Below, in pieces: positions 51,117 through 62,205 of a stretch of DNA of 64,000 bases. The stretch comes from Candidatus Nanopelagicales bacterium. GTDB taxonomy: Bacteria; Actinomycetota; Actinomycetes; S36-B12. A program made the position numbers and the translations under genes. The stretch's first letter is position 1; the number at the start of each line of letters is the position of its first letter. The stretch is taken from the NCBI GenBank assembly GCA_017854795.1, contig JAFMHB010000009.1, positions 19,305 through 83,304 on the forward strand. The letters run 5' to 3'. The notes below the pieces were generated by a model, which was not told where the DNA came from, ran no database searches, and saw only the letters and a program-made list of their open reading frames with translations.

Positions 51117-51302
51117 TTACCAGGAACTTTTAGTTACACCGGGCAGTTCGCCAGCATGTGCCATCTCACGAACACAGATGCGGCACAAGCCGAACTTACG
51201 GTAGACCGCGTGTGGACGTCCACACCGGTTGCAGCGGGTGTAACCCCGCACCTTGAATTTAGGTGTCTTTTGCTGCTTTTGAACCAGAGCTTTCTTTGCC
51301 AT
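51117..51302 (-). CDS. rpsN: 30S ribosomal protein S14, short zinc-binding type
   Basis: A 61-residue zinc-ribbon S14 (type Z) with Cys24, Cys27, Cys40 and Cys43. The frame is open 20 codons further upstream into rplE, but [20 protein letters not shown] is the real start, 4 bp after the rplE stop. Confidence 0.96.
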   Translation of the reverse strand: MAKKALVQKQQKTPKFKVRGYTRCNRCGRPHAVYRKFGLCRICVREMAHAGELPGVTKSSW

Positions 51303-51306
51303 GTGC

Positions 51307-51864
51307 TCAGGCCTCCTTAAATGGGAATCCGAGAAGCCGGAGCAATGCTCTACCTTCGTCATTGGTCTTGGCGGTGGTTACCACCGTGATGTCCATTCCG
51401 CGAGTGCGATCGATCTTGTCCTGATCAATCTCGTGAAACATGGACTGTTCGGTCAATCCGAATGTGTAGTTTCCGTGACCGTCAAATTGCTTTGCTGAAA
51501 GACCGCGGAAGTCACGAATGCGCGGCAATGCCGTGCTGAGCAAACGATCCAGGAACTCCCACATGCGATCTCCACGAAGGGTGACATGTGCACCAATGGG
51601 CTGACCCTCACGCAGTTTGAACTGAGCGATCGACAAACGAGCCTTGGTCACCTGCGGCTTTTGGCCCGTGATGTCTGTCAGGTCGCGAATTGCGCCTTCG
51701 ATCAACTTGGAGTCGCGGGCTGCTTCGCCAACGCCCATGTTGACAACAATTTTGGTCAGGCCGGGAACCTGCATAATGTTGCCGAAATTGAATTCCTTTT
51801 GGAGCTCAGGAATAACCTCTTCACGGTAACGAGCCTTTAATCGAGGCATGGTTTCGGTAGTCAT
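51307..51864 (-). CDS. rplE: 50S ribosomal protein L5
   Basis: 5S rRNA and P-site tRNA contact protein of 185 residues. [19 protein letters not shown] and the [27 protein letters not shown] end are diagnostic. Confidence 0.97.
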   Translation of the reverse strand: MTTETMPRLKARYREEVIPELQKEFNFGNIMQVPGLTKIVVNMGVGEAARDSKLIEGAIRDLTDITGQKPQVTKARLSIAQFKLREGQPIGAHVTLRGDRMWEFLDRLLSTALPRIRDFRGLSAKQFDGHGNYTFGLTEQSMFHEIDQDKIDRTRGMDITVVTTAKTNDEGRALLRLLGFPFKEA

Positions 51865-51879
51865 GATTAATTATCCGTC

Positions 51880-52242
51880 CTAGATCTCTTTGCCGGTGCG
51901 GCGCGAAATACGCACGCTGCGCTCTGCTTCGTAGGTCGAACCGTCAGCGCGACGCTTCTCGACTTTTTCGCGGGTAAAACCAACACGAGTTGCCTTGCCG
52001 TCTTCTGGATCAACCAGCATGACGTTAGAGATGTGAATGGGTGCTTCCGTGGTGATGATTCCGCCACTCTTAGCGCCACGTGCATCTTGGCCCACTTTAG
52101 TGTGCTTCTTGATCCGGTTGACACCCTCGACAATTAATTTATCGGCTTCGGGGTAGACGTCAATGACCTTGCCCTGGACTCCACGGTCTTTGCCCGAGAT
52201 CACCAAGACGGTGTCACCTTTGCGAATTCTTAACTTCGGCAT
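51880..52242 (-). CDS. rplX: 50S ribosomal protein L24
   Basis: Assembly initiator of the 50S subunit, 120 residues, with an N-terminal KOW motif ([21 protein letters not shown]) and [10 protein letters not shown]. Overlaps the rplN end by one base. Confidence 0.96.
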   Translation of the reverse strand: MPKLRIRKGDTVLVISGKDRGVQGKVIDVYPEADKLIVEGVNRIKKHTKVGQDARGAKSGGIITTEAPIHISNVMLVDPEDGKATRVGFTREKVEKRRADGSTYEAERSVRISRRTGKEI

Positions 52243-52610
52243 TACAACACCTCCGGTGCGAGTGAGATAATCTTCATGAACTTCTTCTCACGCAACTCGC
52301 GACCAACCGGTCCGAAAATGCGGGTTCCACGTGGTTCGCCGTCAGCTTTCAGGATCACTGCCGCGTTTTCGTCGAAACGGATGTAGGAGCCATCGGGGCG
52401 GCGACGCTCCTTCTTGGTGCGTACGATCACTGCCTTGACAACTTCACCCTTTTTCACGCCACCACCAGGAATTGCATCCTTGACGGTAGCGACGATGATA
52501 TCGCCGATGCCTGCGTAACGGCGGCCTGAACCACCGAGTACGCGAATGCACAAGATTTCCTTAGCACCCGTGTTGTCCGCAACGCGTAGTCGCGACTCTT
52601 GCTGAATCAC
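52242..52610 (-). CDS. rplN: 50S ribosomal protein L14
   Basis: Intersubunit bridge protein of 122 residues. [27 protein letters not shown] and the [12 protein letters not shown] end are invariant. It is the first gene of the spc group. Confidence 0.97.
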   Translation of the reverse strand: MIQQESRLRVADNTGAKEILCIRVLGGSGRRYAGIGDIIVATVKDAIPGGGVKKGEVVKAVIVRTKKERRRPDGSYIRFDENAAVILKADGEPRGTRIFGPVGRELREKKFMKIISLAPEVL

Positions 52611-52636
52611 TTCATTCTCCTGATCGTCTGCTGGTC

Positions 52637-52657
52637 CTCAACACTTGTTGTGCTGAG
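52637..52657 (-). terminator. Small hairpin between rpsQ and rplN
   Basis: On the minus-strand RNA CUCAGCAC pairs with GUGUUGAG (one G-U) around a 5-base AACAA loop. It marks the S10/spc boundary; no U-tract follows, so it is more likely a processing or pausing structure than a full stop. Confidence 0.45.
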
Positions 52658-52671
52658 CCTTGCGGAACTGC

Positions 52672-52944
52672 TTACTTGGCCTTCTCAAGGATCTCAACCA
52701 CACGCCAGCGCTTGGTGGCTGAGAGTGGGCGAGTTTCCATGATAAGAACGCGGTCGCCGATACCGGCGCTGTTTGCTTCGTCGTGCGCCTTCAACTTGCT
52801 CGTGCGGCGCACAACCTTGCTGTATAACGGGTGCTTGTAGCGGTCTTCGACTGCCACAACTACCGTCTTTTGCATTTTGTCGCTCACAACAAGTCCCTCA
52901 CGGGTCTTGCGCTCGCCACGCTCATTTTGTGTCCCAGCGCTCAT
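52672..52944 (-). CDS. rpsQ: 30S ribosomal protein S17
   Basis: OB-fold 16S binder of 90 residues. [27 protein letters not shown] and [21 protein letters not shown] are standard. Overlaps rpmC by 4 bp. Confidence 0.97.
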   Translation of the reverse strand: MSAGTQNERGERKTREGLVVSDKMQKTVVVAVEDRYKHPLYSKVVRRTSKLKAHDEANSAGIGDRVLIMETRPLSATKRWRVVEILEKAK

Positions 52945-53177
52945 GCGGCACCTTCCTCACCCTCAACGGGCGTGATGCCCAATTCACGTTCGCGCAGGAT
53001 CGTGTAAATCCGAGCGATGTCTTTGCGCACTGCACGCAATCGTCCATGATTTTCCAACTGCCCGGTTGCACCTTGGAATCGCAAGTTAAAAAGCTCTTCT
53101 TTGGAGTCACGCAGTTTCTGGATCAGTTCCGCATCATCGAGATTACGAAGCTCACCTGTTGCTGTACCAGCGGCCAT
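52941..53177 (-). CDS. rpmC: 50S ribosomal protein L29
   Basis: Two-helix protein at the exit tunnel, 78 residues. [42 protein letters not shown] is typical (read as several short blocks). Overlaps rplP by one base. Confidence 0.96.
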   Translation of the reverse strand: MAAGTATGELRNLDDAELIQKLRDSKEELFNLRFQGATGQLENHGRLRAVRKDIARIYTILRERELGITPVEGEEGAA

Positions 53178-53599
53178 TACTCTTCACCTGTTTCATCGCG
53201 CCTAATAATGCGGCACTTCATTGGTAGTTTGTGCATTGCCCGAGTTAAAGCCTCGTGCGCAACTTTCTCGTCCGGGTAAGACAACTCGAACATCACACGA
53301 CCTGGCTTGACGTTGGCCACCCACCATTCGGGTGATCCTTTACCGGAACCCATACGGGTCTCAGCTGGCTTCTTTGTCAACGGACGGTCTGGGTAAATAT
53401 TGATCCAAACCTTGCCACCACGGCGAATATGTCGAGTGATAGCGATACGAGAAGCTTCAATTTGACGGTTAGTTACGTATGCGGGCTCAAGGGCCTGCAG
53501 TCCGTAGGTACCGAAAGTCACTTTGGTTCCACCCTTTGCCACGCCACGGCGGGTCGGGTGGTGCTGCTTGCGGTGCTTAACGCGACGGGGAATCAACAT
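53177..53599 (-). CDS. rplP: 50S ribosomal protein L16
   Basis: Contacts A-site tRNA, 140 residues. [17 protein letters not shown] and the [19 protein letters not shown] loop are diagnostic. The gap to rpsC is 2 bp. Confidence 0.97.
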   Translation of the reverse strand: MLIPRRVKHRKQHHPTRRGVAKGGTKVTFGTYGLQALEPAYVTNRQIEASRIAITRHIRRGGKVWINIYPDRPLTKKPAETRMGSGKGSPEWWVANVKPGRVMFELSYPDEKVAHEALTRAMHKLPMKCRIIRRDETGEE

Positions 53600-53601
53600 G
53601 A

Positions 53602-54411
53602 CTAGCCCTCCGTAGTTTCTGCAGCTACGTTGGCATCGACGACAACCTCGGCGGCAACTGCAACAGCCGCTCCTGTGTCGCTACCATCTTCGCGGCGTGG
53701 TCGGTCTGTTGGAGCTTTGCGCGTTGCACCCATACGGGCAGTCGCAGCGGCGGCTTCACGTTCTGCTCGGGTTGGCAGTGCTTCACCCTTGTAGATCCAA
53801 ACCTTGACGCCGATGCGTCCAAATGTGGTTCGTGATTCATAGAAGCCATAATCAATGTCTGCTCGCAGAGTGTGCAAGGGCACCCGACCTTCACGGTAGA
53901 ACTCGGTACGAGACATTTCAGCTCCACCCAGGCGACCACTGACCTGAACTCGAATTCCTTTAGCGCCTGCTTTCATGGCACTTTGCATTCCCTTTCGCAT
54001 TGCGCGACGGAACGAAACTCGGCTCGACAGTTGCTCGGCAATTCCCTGAGCTACGAGTTGAGATTCCATTTCAGGATTCTTGACTTCGAGAATGTTGAGC
54101 TGAACCTGTTTTCCGGTGAGATTTTCAAGATCCCCACGCAAACGATCTGCTTCGGCTCCACGCCGCCCAATCACGATTCCAGGACGCGCTGTGTGGATAT
54201 CGACCCGAACACGATCCCGTGTGCGCTCGATTTCAACCTTGGCGATACCTGCTCGTTCCATACCCGTTCCCAATAATTTGCGAATTGCTACGTCTTCTTT
54301 TACGTAATCGCTGTAACGCTGACCCTTTTTTGAACTGTCAGCGAACCACCGGGAGGTGAAGTCCGTCGTGATACCTAGGCGGAAGCCATGTGGATTAACT
54401 TTTTGACCCAT
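53602..54411 (-). CDS. rpsC: 30S ribosomal protein S3
   Basis: mRNA entry-tunnel protein of 269 residues. It has [14 protein letters not shown], a KH domain with the [10 protein letters not shown] loop, and [12 protein letters not shown]. An acidic Ala/Val-rich tail of about 40 residues follows the core. Confidence 0.97.
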   Translation of the reverse strand: MGQKVNPHGFRLGITTDFTSRWFADSSKKGQRYSDYVKEDVAIRKLLGTGMERAGIAKVEIERTRDRVRVDIHTARPGIVIGRRGAEADRLRGDLENLTGKQVQLNILEVKNPEMESQLVAQGIAEQLSSRVSFRRAMRKGMQSAMKAGAKGIRVQVSGRLGGAEMSRTEFYREGRVPLHTLRADIDYGFYESRTTFGRIGVKVWIYKGEALPTRAEREAAAATARMGATRKAPTDRPRREDGSDTGAAVAVAAEVVVDANVAAETTEG

Positions 54412-54414
54412 GGT

Positions 54415-54927
54415 CTAGCCCTCCTTCTCGGTAGTTTTTGGAGCGGAAGCTTTCTTTGCTGCAGCCTTCTTGGCTGGAGCGGCCTTCTTCGTAGCAGCTT
54501 TCTTCACTACAGGTGCATCAGTCACTTCGAGGGGTTCTGCCTTCGTGGGCTTAGCAGCAGGAGCATTCACCGGCTTCGTGACCTTTGGCATTGCAATTCC
54601 ATCAGAGACGACCACCGTGATGTGCGAGCTGCGCTTGCGGATCTTGAAGGCCCGACCTTGTGCGCGGGGACGGATGCGCTTCATCGTGGGGCCTTCGTCA
54701 ACGAAGGCTTCACTAATGGTGAGGTCCTTAGTGTCCATGCCATGATTATTGGCCGCATTCGCTACCGCACTAGCAAGCACTTTGCCCACTGGTTCGCTAG
54801 CTGCCTGCGGAGCGAACCGCAGCACTGCCTGGGCATCATCGGCATTCATCCCACGAATGAGATCAATAACCCGACGTGCCTTCATGGGCGTTACGCGGAC
54901 GTACCGCGCTTGGGCCCTGGCTTCCAT
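54415..54927 (-). CDS. rplV: 50S ribosomal protein L22 with basic tail
   Basis: Lines the exit tunnel. The core of about 115 residues has [17 protein letters not shown] and [23 protein letters not shown] tail of about 55 residues is rich in Ala and Lys ([13 protein letters not shown]), resembling histone H1-like tails. Confidence 0.96.
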   Translation of the reverse strand: MEARAQARYVRVTPMKARRVIDLIRGMNADDAQAVLRFAPQAASEPVGKVLASAVANAANNHGMDTKDLTISEAFVDEGPTMKRIRPRAQGRAFKIRKRSSHITVVVSDGIAMPKVTKPVNAPAAKPTKAEPLEVTDAPVVKKAATKKAAPAKKAAAKKASAPKTTEKEG

Positions 54928-54997
54928 CGCTTTCCCCTTGCTTCTCGTTATTACTTAATTAATAAATCAGTGTGTCTAATGTGTCACGTGCTAGTCA

Positions 54998-55018
54998 ACT
55001 ATCGACTATCGACTATCG
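54998..55018. repeat. 7-bp tandem repeat, three copies, at the rpsS stop codon
   Basis: ACTATCG three times without a gap (CGATAGT on the coding strand). The copy nearest the gene holds the TAG of rpsS. Confidence 0.93.
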
Positions 55019-55294
55019 ACGCTTTGACTTACGGTCGTCCTTGACGTGACCCTTGAAGGTACGGGTTGGTGCGAACTCACCGAGTTTGTGACCAACCATG
55101 CTCTCCGAGATAAACACGGGCACATGCTTGCGACCGTCGTGCACCGCAATAGTGTGTCCGAGCATTGCTGGGATCACCATCGAGCGACGTGACCAGGTCT
55201 TGATCACATTCTTGGAGTTCGCTGCATTTTGGGCATCTACCTTCTTCAGGAGATGACCGTCAATGAACGGACCCTTTTTCAGACTGCGTGGCAT
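55013..55294 (-). CDS. rpsS: 30S ribosomal protein S19
   Basis: Head protein of 93 residues. [48 protein letters not shown] and [10 protein letters not shown] are conserved. The stop codon lies in a triplicated 7-bp unit. Confidence 0.97.
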   Translation of the reverse strand: MPRSLKKGPFIDGHLLKKVDAQNAANSKNVIKTWSRRSMVIPAMLGHTIAVHDGRKHVPVFISESMVGHKLGEFAPTRTFKGHVKDDRKSKRR

Positions 55295-55309
55295 CTTTTA
55301 CCGCTTTCC

Positions 55310-56146
55310 TTAACGCTTCTTGCCGGACTTGCGACGACGAACGATGAACTGATCGCTGGCCTTGTTCTTCTTACGGGTGCGACCTTCTGGCTTACCACCT
55401 GGGTTGACCGGGTGACGCCCACCGGAGGTCTTACCCTCACCACCACCATGTGGGTGATCGACCGGGTTCATAGCCACACCGCGGACGGTTGGGCGCTTGC
55501 CCTTCCAACGCATACGGCCTGCTTTACCCCAGTTGATATTTGACTGCTCTGCGTTGCCCACTTCACCGATGGTCGCGCGAGCGCGAACGTCGACGTTGCG
55601 GATTTCACCCGATGGCATCCGGAGCTGTGCGAAGGGACCGTCTTTTGCAACGAGCTGAACACTGGCACCCGCTGAGCGAGCAATTTTCGCACCGCCGCCT
55701 GGCTTCAGTTCAATTGCGTGAATCACGGTACCAACGGGGATATTGCGCATCGGCAAGTTATTGCCTGGCTTGATATCCGCGCCGGGTCCTGTTTCGATCA
55801 GGTCGCCCTGCTTCAACTTCGTTGGACAAATGATGTAACGCTTCTCACCGTCGGCGTAATGCAAAAGTGCAATGCGCGCCGTGCGGTTGGGGTCGTATTC
55901 GATGTGAGCGACCTTTGCGGGTACACCATCTTTGTCGGCCCGCTTGAAGTCAATGAGACGGTAGGCGCGCTTGTGTCCACCACCCTTGTGACGGGTTGTG
56001 ATCTTGCCGGAGTTATTACGACCACCCTTTTTAGGAAGTGGGCGCACCAAAGACTTCTCGGGCTCAGATCGGGTGATTTCAGAGAAGTCGGCCACACTTG
56101 AACCACGACGGCCCGGTGTAGTCGGCTTGTACTTACGGATACCCAT
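55310..56146 (-). CDS. rplB: 50S ribosomal protein L2
   Basis: Core 23S protein near the peptidyl transferase centre, 278 residues. [18 protein letters not shown] at the start and the [24 protein letters not shown] loop are invariant. Confidence 0.97.
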   Translation of the reverse strand: MGIRKYKPTTPGRRGSSVADFSEITRSEPEKSLVRPLPKKGGRNNSGKITTRHKGGGHKRAYRLIDFKRADKDGVPAKVAHIEYDPNRTARIALLHYADGEKRYIICPTKLKQGDLIETGPGADIKPGNNLPMRNIPVGTVIHAIELKPGGGAKIARSAGASVQLVAKDGPFAQLRMPSGEIRNVDVRARATIGEVGNAEQSNINWGKAGRMRWKGKRPTVRGVAMNPVDHPHGGGEGKTSGGRHPVNPGGKPEGRTRKKNKASDQFIVRRRKSGKKR

Positions 56147-56190
56147 TTTCGTCTCTCGTTTCGTTGATTCTCGATATGCCCTGGGCCCCG

Positions 56191-56490
56191 TTAGGAGACC
56201 GGTCCGCCAAATATGTCAATACGATCGCCTGCCGCAACAGAGACAATCGCACGCTTCGTTGAAGCTTTGCGACCAAATCCGGTGCGAGTGCGTACGCGCT
56301 TGCCCTCACGGTTCATGGTGTTCACGCTCGTTACCTTGACCCCAAATACTTCTTCGACCGCAATTTTGATCTGGGTCTTATTAGCATCCGGGGAAACAAT
56401 GAAGGTGTATTTGTTCTGATCCAGAAGGCTGTATGCCTTCTCGGAAACAACCGGTGAGATTAAGATGTCACGTGGGTCTGCAATTCTCAT
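56191..56490 (-). CDS. rplW: 50S ribosomal protein L23
   Basis: Docking site for trigger factor and SRP at the tunnel exit, 99 residues. [28 protein letters not shown] and [17 protein letters not shown] are diagnostic. Overlaps rplD by 4 bp. Confidence 0.96.
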   Translation of the reverse strand: MRIADPRDILISPVVSEKAYSLLDQNKYTFIVSPDANKTQIKIAVEEVFGVKVTSVNTMNREGKRVRTRTGFGRKASTKRAIVSVAAGDRIDIFGGPVS

Positions 56491-57161
56491 GCTTCTACCT
56501 CACTTTCGAGCGCGACTGCCTTCGAACCCTTGCCCTTGACCGGACCAGCGACAAAAATGTCGTAAGCGGTTTGGGTGAATACCAAGTGGTCACTGATGAG
56601 CACGTCATATGTGTTGAGTTGGTCAGGAGCAACAATCGAAACGTCACCGAGGTTGCGTAGTGACAACCAAGCCACTGCCTCTTCACGGGTGAGCACGATC
56701 AGAAGTTGACCTTCCACATTGAGTGCCTTCAAAGTTGCGGTTGCGCCCTTGGTTGATGGAACGTCACCGCTGACTAATTCAGACACAATGTGGATGCGAC
56801 CTTCACGTGCCCGGTCAGAGAGTGCACCGCGCAACGCGGCTGACTTCATCTTCTTGGGTGTGCGCTGATCATAAGAGCGAGGCTGTGGGCCGTGGCTGAT
56901 TCCACCACCGGTGTACTGGGGTGCCCGAATCGAACCTTGACGCGCACGTCCTGTTCCCTTTTGCTTGTGTGGCTTGCGCCCACCACCGCTCACTTCTGCG
57001 CGGGTTTTGGTTGAGTGTGTTCCTTGACGCGCAGCTGCGAGCTGGGCGACAACAACCTGATGAATCAGAGGGATATTGACCGCTACATCGAAGACTTCGG
57101 CCGGCAGTTCAACTTTGCCCGATGCCTCACCCTGTGGGGTCATTACGTCTACGGAGTTCAC
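56487..57161 (-). CDS. rplD: 50S ribosomal protein L4
   Basis: Tunnel protein of 224 residues; in E. coli it also represses the S10 operon. The tunnel loop has [35 protein letters not shown], read as short blocks. Overlaps rplC by 4 bp. Confidence 0.96.
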   Translation of the reverse strand: MNSVDVMTPQGEASGKVELPAEVFDVAVNIPLIHQVVVAQLAAARQGTHSTKTRAEVSGGGRKPHKQKGTGRARQGSIRAPQYTGGGISHGPQPRSYDQRTPKKMKSAALRGALSDRAREGRIHIVSELVSGDVPSTKGATATLKALNVEGQLLIVLTREEAVAWLSLRNLGDVSIVAPDQLNTYDVLISDHLVFTQTAYDIFVAGPVKGKGSKAVALESEVEA

Positions 57162-57808
57162 TGTTGGGCCTCCTTTACAGCGGTGTGAATGAACACCAAG
57201 CCACCCTTAGGGCCCGGTACTGCACCCTTGATCAGGATCAATCCACGCTCGGCATCAATTGCTTGAACCTTCAAGTTCTGTGTGGTTTGGCGATCGCCAC
57301 CCATACGTCCCGCCATTTTCATGCCCTTGAACACGCGACCGGGTGTGGCGCAGCCACCGATGGAGCCCGCGCTTCGGTGCTTCTTGTTCACACCGTGTGT
57401 TGCGCGAAGGCCATGGAAGCCATGGCGCTTCATGACACCGGCGAAGCCCTTGCCCTTGGTTGTGCCGACTACGTCGACAACTTGACCAGTTTCAAAAATC
57501 TCTGTGGTGAGTTCCTGACCGAGTGTGTACTCGGAAGCATCGGGGGTGCGGACTTCAACGATGTGGCGACGTGGTGTCACGCCAGCTTTCGCGAAGTGTC
57601 CCGCATCAGGCTTATTAACCTTACGGGGGTCAATAGCACCGAATGCGATTTGCACCGCGGAATAACCGTCGATTTCTGGAGTGCGCACCTGGGTGACGAC
57701 ACTTGGACCAGCTTTCACGACGGTAACGGGAACAACTCTGTTGTTTTCATCCCATACCTGGGTCATACCAAGCTTTTCGCCTAGCAATCCCTTGACGTTG
57801 TGACTCAT
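57158..57808 (-). CDS. rplC: 50S ribosomal protein L3
   Basis: Early 23S assembly protein of 216 residues. [24 protein letters not shown] at the start and [27 protein letters not shown] in the core are conserved. Confidence 0.97.
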   Translation of the reverse strand: MSHNVKGLLGEKLGMTQVWDENNRVVPVTVVKAGPSVVTQVRTPEIDGYSAVQIAFGAIDPRKVNKPDAGHFAKAGVTPRRHIVEVRTPDASEYTLGQELTTEIFETGQVVDVVGTTKGKGFAGVMKRHGFHGLRATHGVNKKHRSAGSIGGCATPGRVFKGMKMAGRMGGDRQTTQNLKVQAIDAERGLILIKGAVPGPKGGLVFIHTAVKEAQQ

Positions 57809-57825
57809 GGTGTTCAGATCTCCTC

Positions 57826-57859
57826 TAAAACTTGATCTCGATTAGAGCTTGATCTCGAT
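57826..57859. repeat. 17-bp tandem duplication across the rpsJ stop codon
   Basis: Two adjacent 17-bp copies (57826-57842 and 57843-57859), 15 of 17 bases identical. On the coding strand both start ATCGAGATCAAG. The TAA of rpsJ spans the junction of the copies. Confidence 0.95.
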
Positions 57860-58150
57860 GTCGACGCCAGCTGGGAGATCTAGGCGCATCAACGAGTCAA
57901 CGGTCTTGGGGGTGGGGTCGAGAATGTCGATCAAACGCTTGTGTGTGCGCATCTCGAAATGTTCCCGTGAATCCTTGTACTTATGTGGTGAGCGAATCAC
58001 ACAGAAAATGTTCTTCTCTGTCGGCAACGGCACTGGCCCAGCAACCTGTGCACCGGTACGAATGACCGTCTCAACGATTTTTCTCGCTGATGAGTCAATG
58101 ATCTCGTGGTCGTAGGCTTTGAGCCTGATCCGGATCTTCTGTCCCGCCAT
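57842..58150 (-). CDS. rpsJ: 30S ribosomal protein S10
   Basis: Ribosomal head protein that also pairs with NusB in antitermination, 102 residues. [21 protein letters not shown] and RTHKRLIDI are standard. It is the first gene of the S10 operon, with AAGGAACC upstream. Confidence 0.97.
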   Translation of the reverse strand: MAGQKIRIRLKAYDHEIIDSSARKIVETVIRTGAQVAGPVPLPTEKNIFCVIRSPHKYKDSREHFEMRTHKRLIDILDPTPKTVDSLMRLDLPAGVDIEIKL

Positions 58151-58200
58151 GGTGGCTTGGTTCCTTACTCGTGTAGTTGCGTATCGGAGTGAAACGCTTT

Positions 58201-58238
58201 TGTGTGAAACTTATTTACTTGTGTGAAACTTGTTTATC
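58201..58238. repeat. 19-bp tandem repeat in the S10 operon leader
   Basis: Two adjacent 19-bp units (58201-58219, 58220-58238), 16 of 19 bases alike, each with GTGTGAAACTT. A third shorter GTGAAAC occurs just before (58189-58195). Confidence 0.85.
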
Positions 58239-58245
58239 TATGGTT

Positions 58246-58282
58246 TTCGTGGCGGGAACCGGGTCGCGATGCCCGCCACGAA
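58246..58282 (-). terminator. Hairpin after tuf
   Basis: An 11-bp perfect GC-rich stem (TTCGTGGCGGG at 58246-58256 with 58272-58282) and a 15-base loop, 20 bases after the tuf stop. No U-tract, as is common for actinobacterial terminators. Confidence 0.7.
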
Positions 58283-58301
58283 GACTTAGTTGTGGTGCGT
58301 C

Positions 58302-59498
58302 TTACTTCAGGATCTTGACTACGCGACCTGCACCAACGGTGCGGCCACCTTCGCGGATTGCAAAGCGAAGACCATCTTCCATGGCGATTGACTGAATCAG
58401 CTCAACGCGCATTTCGGTGTTGTCTCCTGGCATAACCATGTCCTTACCTTCTGGCAAGTACACGACGCCGGTGACGTCAGTGGTCCGGAAGTAGAACTGT
58501 GGACGGTAGTTATTGAAGAACGGGGTGTGACGGCCACCTTCATCTTTCGACAAAATGTAGACATTTGCCTCGAAGTCGGTGTGTGGAGTGATTGAGCCTG
58601 GCTTGCAGCAAACCTGGCCGCGCTCAACTTCTTCACGCTTGGTTCCGCGAAGAAGAACCCCAACGTTCTCGCCAGCTTGACCTTCGTCGAGCAGCTTGCG
58701 GAACATTTCGACACCGGTGACGGTTGTCTTGAGGGGTGGTCCTGGGCGGATACCAACGATTTCGATTTCTTCGTTGACCTTAACAACTCCACGCTCAATT
58801 CGGCCGGTAACAACAGTTCCGCGACCGGTGATGGTGAAGACGTCTTCGATTGGCATGAGGAAGGGCTTGTCAATCTCACGCTCTGGGGTTGGGATGTAAG
58901 CATCAATTGCGTCCATGAGTTCCATGATCGACGCACCCCACTTCTCATCACCCTGAAGGGCTGGGAAGGCAGCAACGCGCACCACGGGGATGTCATCGCC
59001 TGGGAATTCGTAGGCACTGAGAAGTTCACGAACTTCCATTTCTACGAGTTCAATGAGTTCATCGTCATCGACCATGTCGCACTTGTTGAGTGCAACCACG
59101 ATGGAGGGCACACCAACTTGGCGAGCAAGGAGAACGTGCTCCTTAGTCTGTGGCATTGGACCATCGGTTGCAGCAACCACGAGGATTGCGCCGTCCATCT
59201 GTGCGGCACCGGTGATCATGTTCTTGATGTAGTCAGCGTGACCTGGACAGTCGACGTGGGCGTAGTGCCGGCCTTCTGTCTGGTATTCAACGTGTGCGAT
59301 CGAAATCGTGATACCGCGTTGACGCTCTTCAGGGGCCTTATCGATCATGTCGAAAGGCGTGAATGGGTTCACGTCTGGGTAACGATCGTGCAGCACCTTT
59401 GTGATAGCAGCAGTCAACGTGGTCTTGCCATGGTCAATATGTCCAATGGTGCCGATGTTGATGTGCGGCTTATTCCGCTCAAACTTGGCCTTCGCCAC
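58302..59498 (-). CDS. tuf: Elongation factor Tu
   Basis: Delivers aminoacyl-tRNA to the ribosome, 398 residues. [10 protein letters not shown] (G1), RGITIS (G2 with the switch Thr), DCPGHADYI (G3) and NKCDMVDD (G4) are intact. The frame is open eleven codons upstream, but the GTG at 59498, giving [16 protein letters not shown] with AGGGAG upstream, is the conserved start. Confidence 0.97.
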   Translation of the reverse strand: MAKAKFERNKPHINIGTIGHIDHGKTTLTAAITKVLHDRYPDVNPFTPFDMIDKAPEERQRGITISIAHVEYQTEGRHYAHVDCPGHADYIKNMITGAAQMDGAILVVAATDGPMPQTKEHVLLARQVGVPSIVVALNKCDMVDDDELIELVEMEVRELLSAYEFPGDDIPVVRVAAFPALQGDEKWGASIMELMDAIDAYIPTPEREIDKPFLMPIEDVFTITGRGTVVTGRIERGVVKVNEEIEIVGIRPGPPLKTTVTGVEMFRKLLDEGQAGENVGVLLRGTKREEVERGQVCCKPGSITPHTDFEANVYILSKDEGGRHTPFFNNYRPQFYFRTTDVTGVVYLPEGKDMVMPGDNTEMRVELIQSIAMEDGLRFAIREGGRTVGAGRVVKILK

Positions 59499-59533
59499 TT
59501 GCGTACTCCCTCTGTTCGTGCCGTCCGGCAAAA

Positions 59534-59586
59534 CGCGGATCGGTTATCGGTTCTTTTTCTTCTGTTGTATTTCTTTGTGATCCGCG
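59534..59586 (-). promoter_or_regulatory. Long-loop inverted repeat between fusA and tuf
   Basis: CGCGGATC (59534-59541) and GATCCGCG (59579-59586) enclose a purine-rich 37-base loop; on the minus strand TTTT follows at once. It may attenuate transcription into tuf or mark RNA processing. Confidence 0.4.
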
Positions 59587-59587
59587 G

Positions 59588-61687
59588 TTATTCGCCGCGA
59601 TTTTTCGCAACGATTTCGTCAGCGACGGCCCGAGGGACCTGCGCGTAGGAATCGAATTGCATACTGTAACTCGCACGCCCTTGGGTACGGCTGCGCAGAT
59701 CTCCTACGTAGCCGAACATTTCCGAGAGCGGAACAATAGCTCTGACAACTCGAGCGCCAAAGCGCTCATCCATTGCCTGAATTTGTCCACGACGCGAGTT
59801 CAGATCTCCAATGACGTCGCCCATGAAGTCCTCCGGAGTGGTGACTTCAACGGACATCATTGGTTCGAGAAGTGCTGGGCCAGCTAGCCGTGCACCTTCC
59901 TTGAAGGCCATGGTTCCAGCAATTTTGAATGCAAGTTCAGATGAGTCGACGTCATGGTAGGCACCGTCAAGGAGGGTGACTTTGACGTCAACCATTGGGT
60001 AACCGGCCAACACACCGTGCTGCATGGATTCTTGTGCGCCAGCATCAACGGAGGGGATGTATTCGCGGGGAATGCGACCACCGGTGACCTTGTTCTCGAA
60101 CAGGTAGCCACCGCCTTCGGCTGTGTTTGGCTCAATTGAAATCTGAATCTTTGCGAACTGGCCGGATCCACCCGTTTGCTTCTTGTGGGTGTAGTCGATC
60201 CGGTCAACCTTCTTGGTCAATGTCTCGCGGTAGGCAACCTGTGGCTTACCAACGTTTGCCTCAACCTTGAACTCGCGACGCATGCGGTCAACAAGGACCT
60301 CAAGGTGGAGCTCACCCATTCCTTCAATGATGGTCTGGCCGGTCTCTTCATTTGTGGAAACGCGGAAAGTGGGGTCTTCTTCAGCAAGACGCTGAATTGC
60401 CGTTCCCAACTTCTCCTGGTCGCTCTTTGTCTTCGGCTCAATTGCGACCGAAATAACTGGATCAGGGAATGTCATTGATTCCAAGACAACTGGCTTTGCT
60501 GGATCACAGAGAGTCTCGCCAGTTGTAGTGTCCTTGAGGCCCATTACAGCCACAATGTCGCCAGCGCCTACTGATTCAATCTCTTCGCGCTTGTTGGCGT
60601 GCATTCGGTAAATCTTGCCGATCCGCTCTTTGCGATCCTTCACACTATTCAGTACCGCGGTACCGGTGTTCAGGCGACCCGAGTAAACGCGCACGTAAGT
60701 GAGTTTTCCTAGATGCGGGTCGGTCATGATCTTGAATGCGAGTGCACTAAATGGTTCGTCATCACTTGGTTGACGCAAAATTTCAACTGATTCGTCACCC
60801 ATTTTGTGGCCATCGATTGCGGCGATGTCAAGTGGTGATGGAAGGTAGGAAATCACGGCGTCGAGCATTGGCTGAACACCCTTGTTTTTGAATGCAGATC
60901 CGGTCAAGACTGGCGTGAGTTTCGCTGCCAGTGTTGCGCGGCGAATACCGGCTTTGATTTCATCAACCGAAATTTCTTCGCCATCAAGGTACTTCTCCAT
61001 GATTGCGTCATCAGCTTCGCCGAGAGTCTCGATCAGCTTCTCCCGATATTCCTTGGCTTTTTCCACCATGTCAGCGGGGATTTCTTCGACTTCGTAGTCT
61101 TCACCGATTACGGTTTCGCCACGCCAGGTGAGAGCGCGCATTTCAATCAGGTCAACAACACCGATGAAATCGGACTCGTTACCAATAGGGAGTTGAAGTA
61201 CGAGGGGCACTGCATTGAGGCGGGAGATGATCATGTCTACACACATGTAGAAGTTTGCGCCGGTGCGGTCCAACTTGTTAATGAAACACATGCGAGGCAC
61301 GCTGTAACGGTCAGCTTGACGCCATACAGTCTCTGACTGTGGCTCAACCCCTGCTACGCCGTCAAACACCGTTACGGCACCGTCGAGTACCCGAAGTGAG
61401 CGCTCAACTTCAACGGTGAAGTCGACGTGACCTGGGGTGTCGATGATGTTAATCGTGTTGCCCTTCCACTCACAGGTGGTGGCAGCTGAAGTAATTGTGA
61501 TTCCACGCTCTTGCTCTTGTTCCATCCAGTCCATGGTGGCTGCGCCCTCATGAACCTCACCGATTTTGTAGTTGATACCGGTGTAAAACAGGATTCGCTC
61601 GGTGGTCGTGGTTTTGCCCGCGTCGATATGCGCCATGATCCCAATGTTGCGGACCTTGGCGAGGTCGAGGACTGTTCCAGTTGACAC
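59588..61687 (-). CDS. fusA: Elongation factor G
   Basis: Translocase GTPase of 699 residues. [16 protein letters not shown] (G1), the [10 protein letters not shown] switch (G2), DTPGHVDFT (G3) and NKLDRTGA (G4) are present, and the C-terminal domains IV and V are complete. The start is GTG with GGAGAAA before it. Confidence 0.97.
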   Translation of the reverse strand: MSTGTVLDLAKVRNIGIMAHIDAGKTTTTERILFYTGINYKIGEVHEGAATMDWMEQEQERGITITSAATTCEWKGNTINIIDTPGHVDFTVEVERSLRVLDGAVTVFDGVAGVEPQSETVWRQADRYSVPRMCFINKLDRTGANFYMCVDMIISRLNAVPLVLQLPIGNESDFIGVVDLIEMRALTWRGETVIGEDYEVEEIPADMVEKAKEYREKLIETLGEADDAIMEKYLDGEEISVDEIKAGIRRATLAAKLTPVLTGSAFKNKGVQPMLDAVISYLPSPLDIAAIDGHKMGDESVEILRQPSDDEPFSALAFKIMTDPHLGKLTYVRVYSGRLNTGTAVLNSVKDRKERIGKIYRMHANKREEIESVGAGDIVAVMGLKDTTTGETLCDPAKPVVLESMTFPDPVISVAIEPKTKSDQEKLGTAIQRLAEEDPTFRVSTNEETGQTIIEGMGELHLEVLVDRMRREFKVEANVGKPQVAYRETLTKKVDRIDYTHKKQTGGSGQFAKIQISIEPNTAEGGGYLFENKVTGGRIPREYIPSVDAGAQESMQHGVLAGYPMVDVKVTLLDGAYHDVDSSELAFKIAGTMAFKEGARLAGPALLEPMMSVEVTTPEDFMGDVIGDLNSRRGQIQAMDERFGARVVRAIVPLSEMFGYVGDLRSRTQGRASYSMQFDSYAQVPRAVADEIVAKNRGE

Positions 61688-61734
61688 GAGTTTCTCCGTT
61701 TTTCTTTTTGGTGAGCCAAATTTATGTGTGGGTG

Positions 61735-62205
61735 TTACCAGCGGTAATGAGCGAATGCCTTATTGGATTCGGCCATCTTGTGGGTATCTTCGCGCTTCTT
61801 TACTGCGGCACCAAGACCATTGGAAGCATCTAGGATTTCGTTCATGAGGCGCTCGGTGATGGTCTTTTCACGACGCTGGCGTGAGTAACTCACGAGCCAA
61901 CGCAATGCAAGTGTGGTTGAGCGGCCTGGCTTGACTTCAACAGGAACCTGGTAGGTCGCTCCACCGACGCGGCGTGAACGAACTTCAAGGGTGGGACGAA
62001 TGTTGTCAAGTGCACGCTTGAGTGTCTGCACTGGATCGGTGCCGTTCTTCTCGCGGCAACCTTCGAGAGCACCGTAGACTGCACGCTCAGCAACTGAGCG
62101 CTTTCCGTCAAGGAGAACCTTGTTGATGAGCTGGGTGACAATCGGTGCTCCATAAACTGGATCAATTACGATTGGTCGCTTTGGTGCGGGACCCTTACGA
62201 GGCAT
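61735..62205 (-). CDS. rpsG: 30S ribosomal protein S7
   Basis: Primary binder of the 16S 3' domain, 156 residues. [25 protein letters not shown] and the [20 protein letters not shown] end are conserved. Overlaps the end of rpsL by one base. Confidence 0.97.
   Translation of the reverse strand: MPRKGPAPKRPIVIDPVYGAPIVTQLINKVLLDGKRSVAERAVYGALEGCREKNGTDPVQTLKRALDNIRPTLEVRSRRVGGATYQVPVEVKPGRSTTLALRWLVSYSRQRREKTITERLMNEILDASNGLGAAVKKREDTHKMAESNKAFAHYRW

Noticed and set aside
58677..59648. A 323-codon open frame antisense to tuf
   Set aside because: It is the mirror of a highly biased codon pattern in tuf; no family resemblance, no ribosome site, and tuf is certain.
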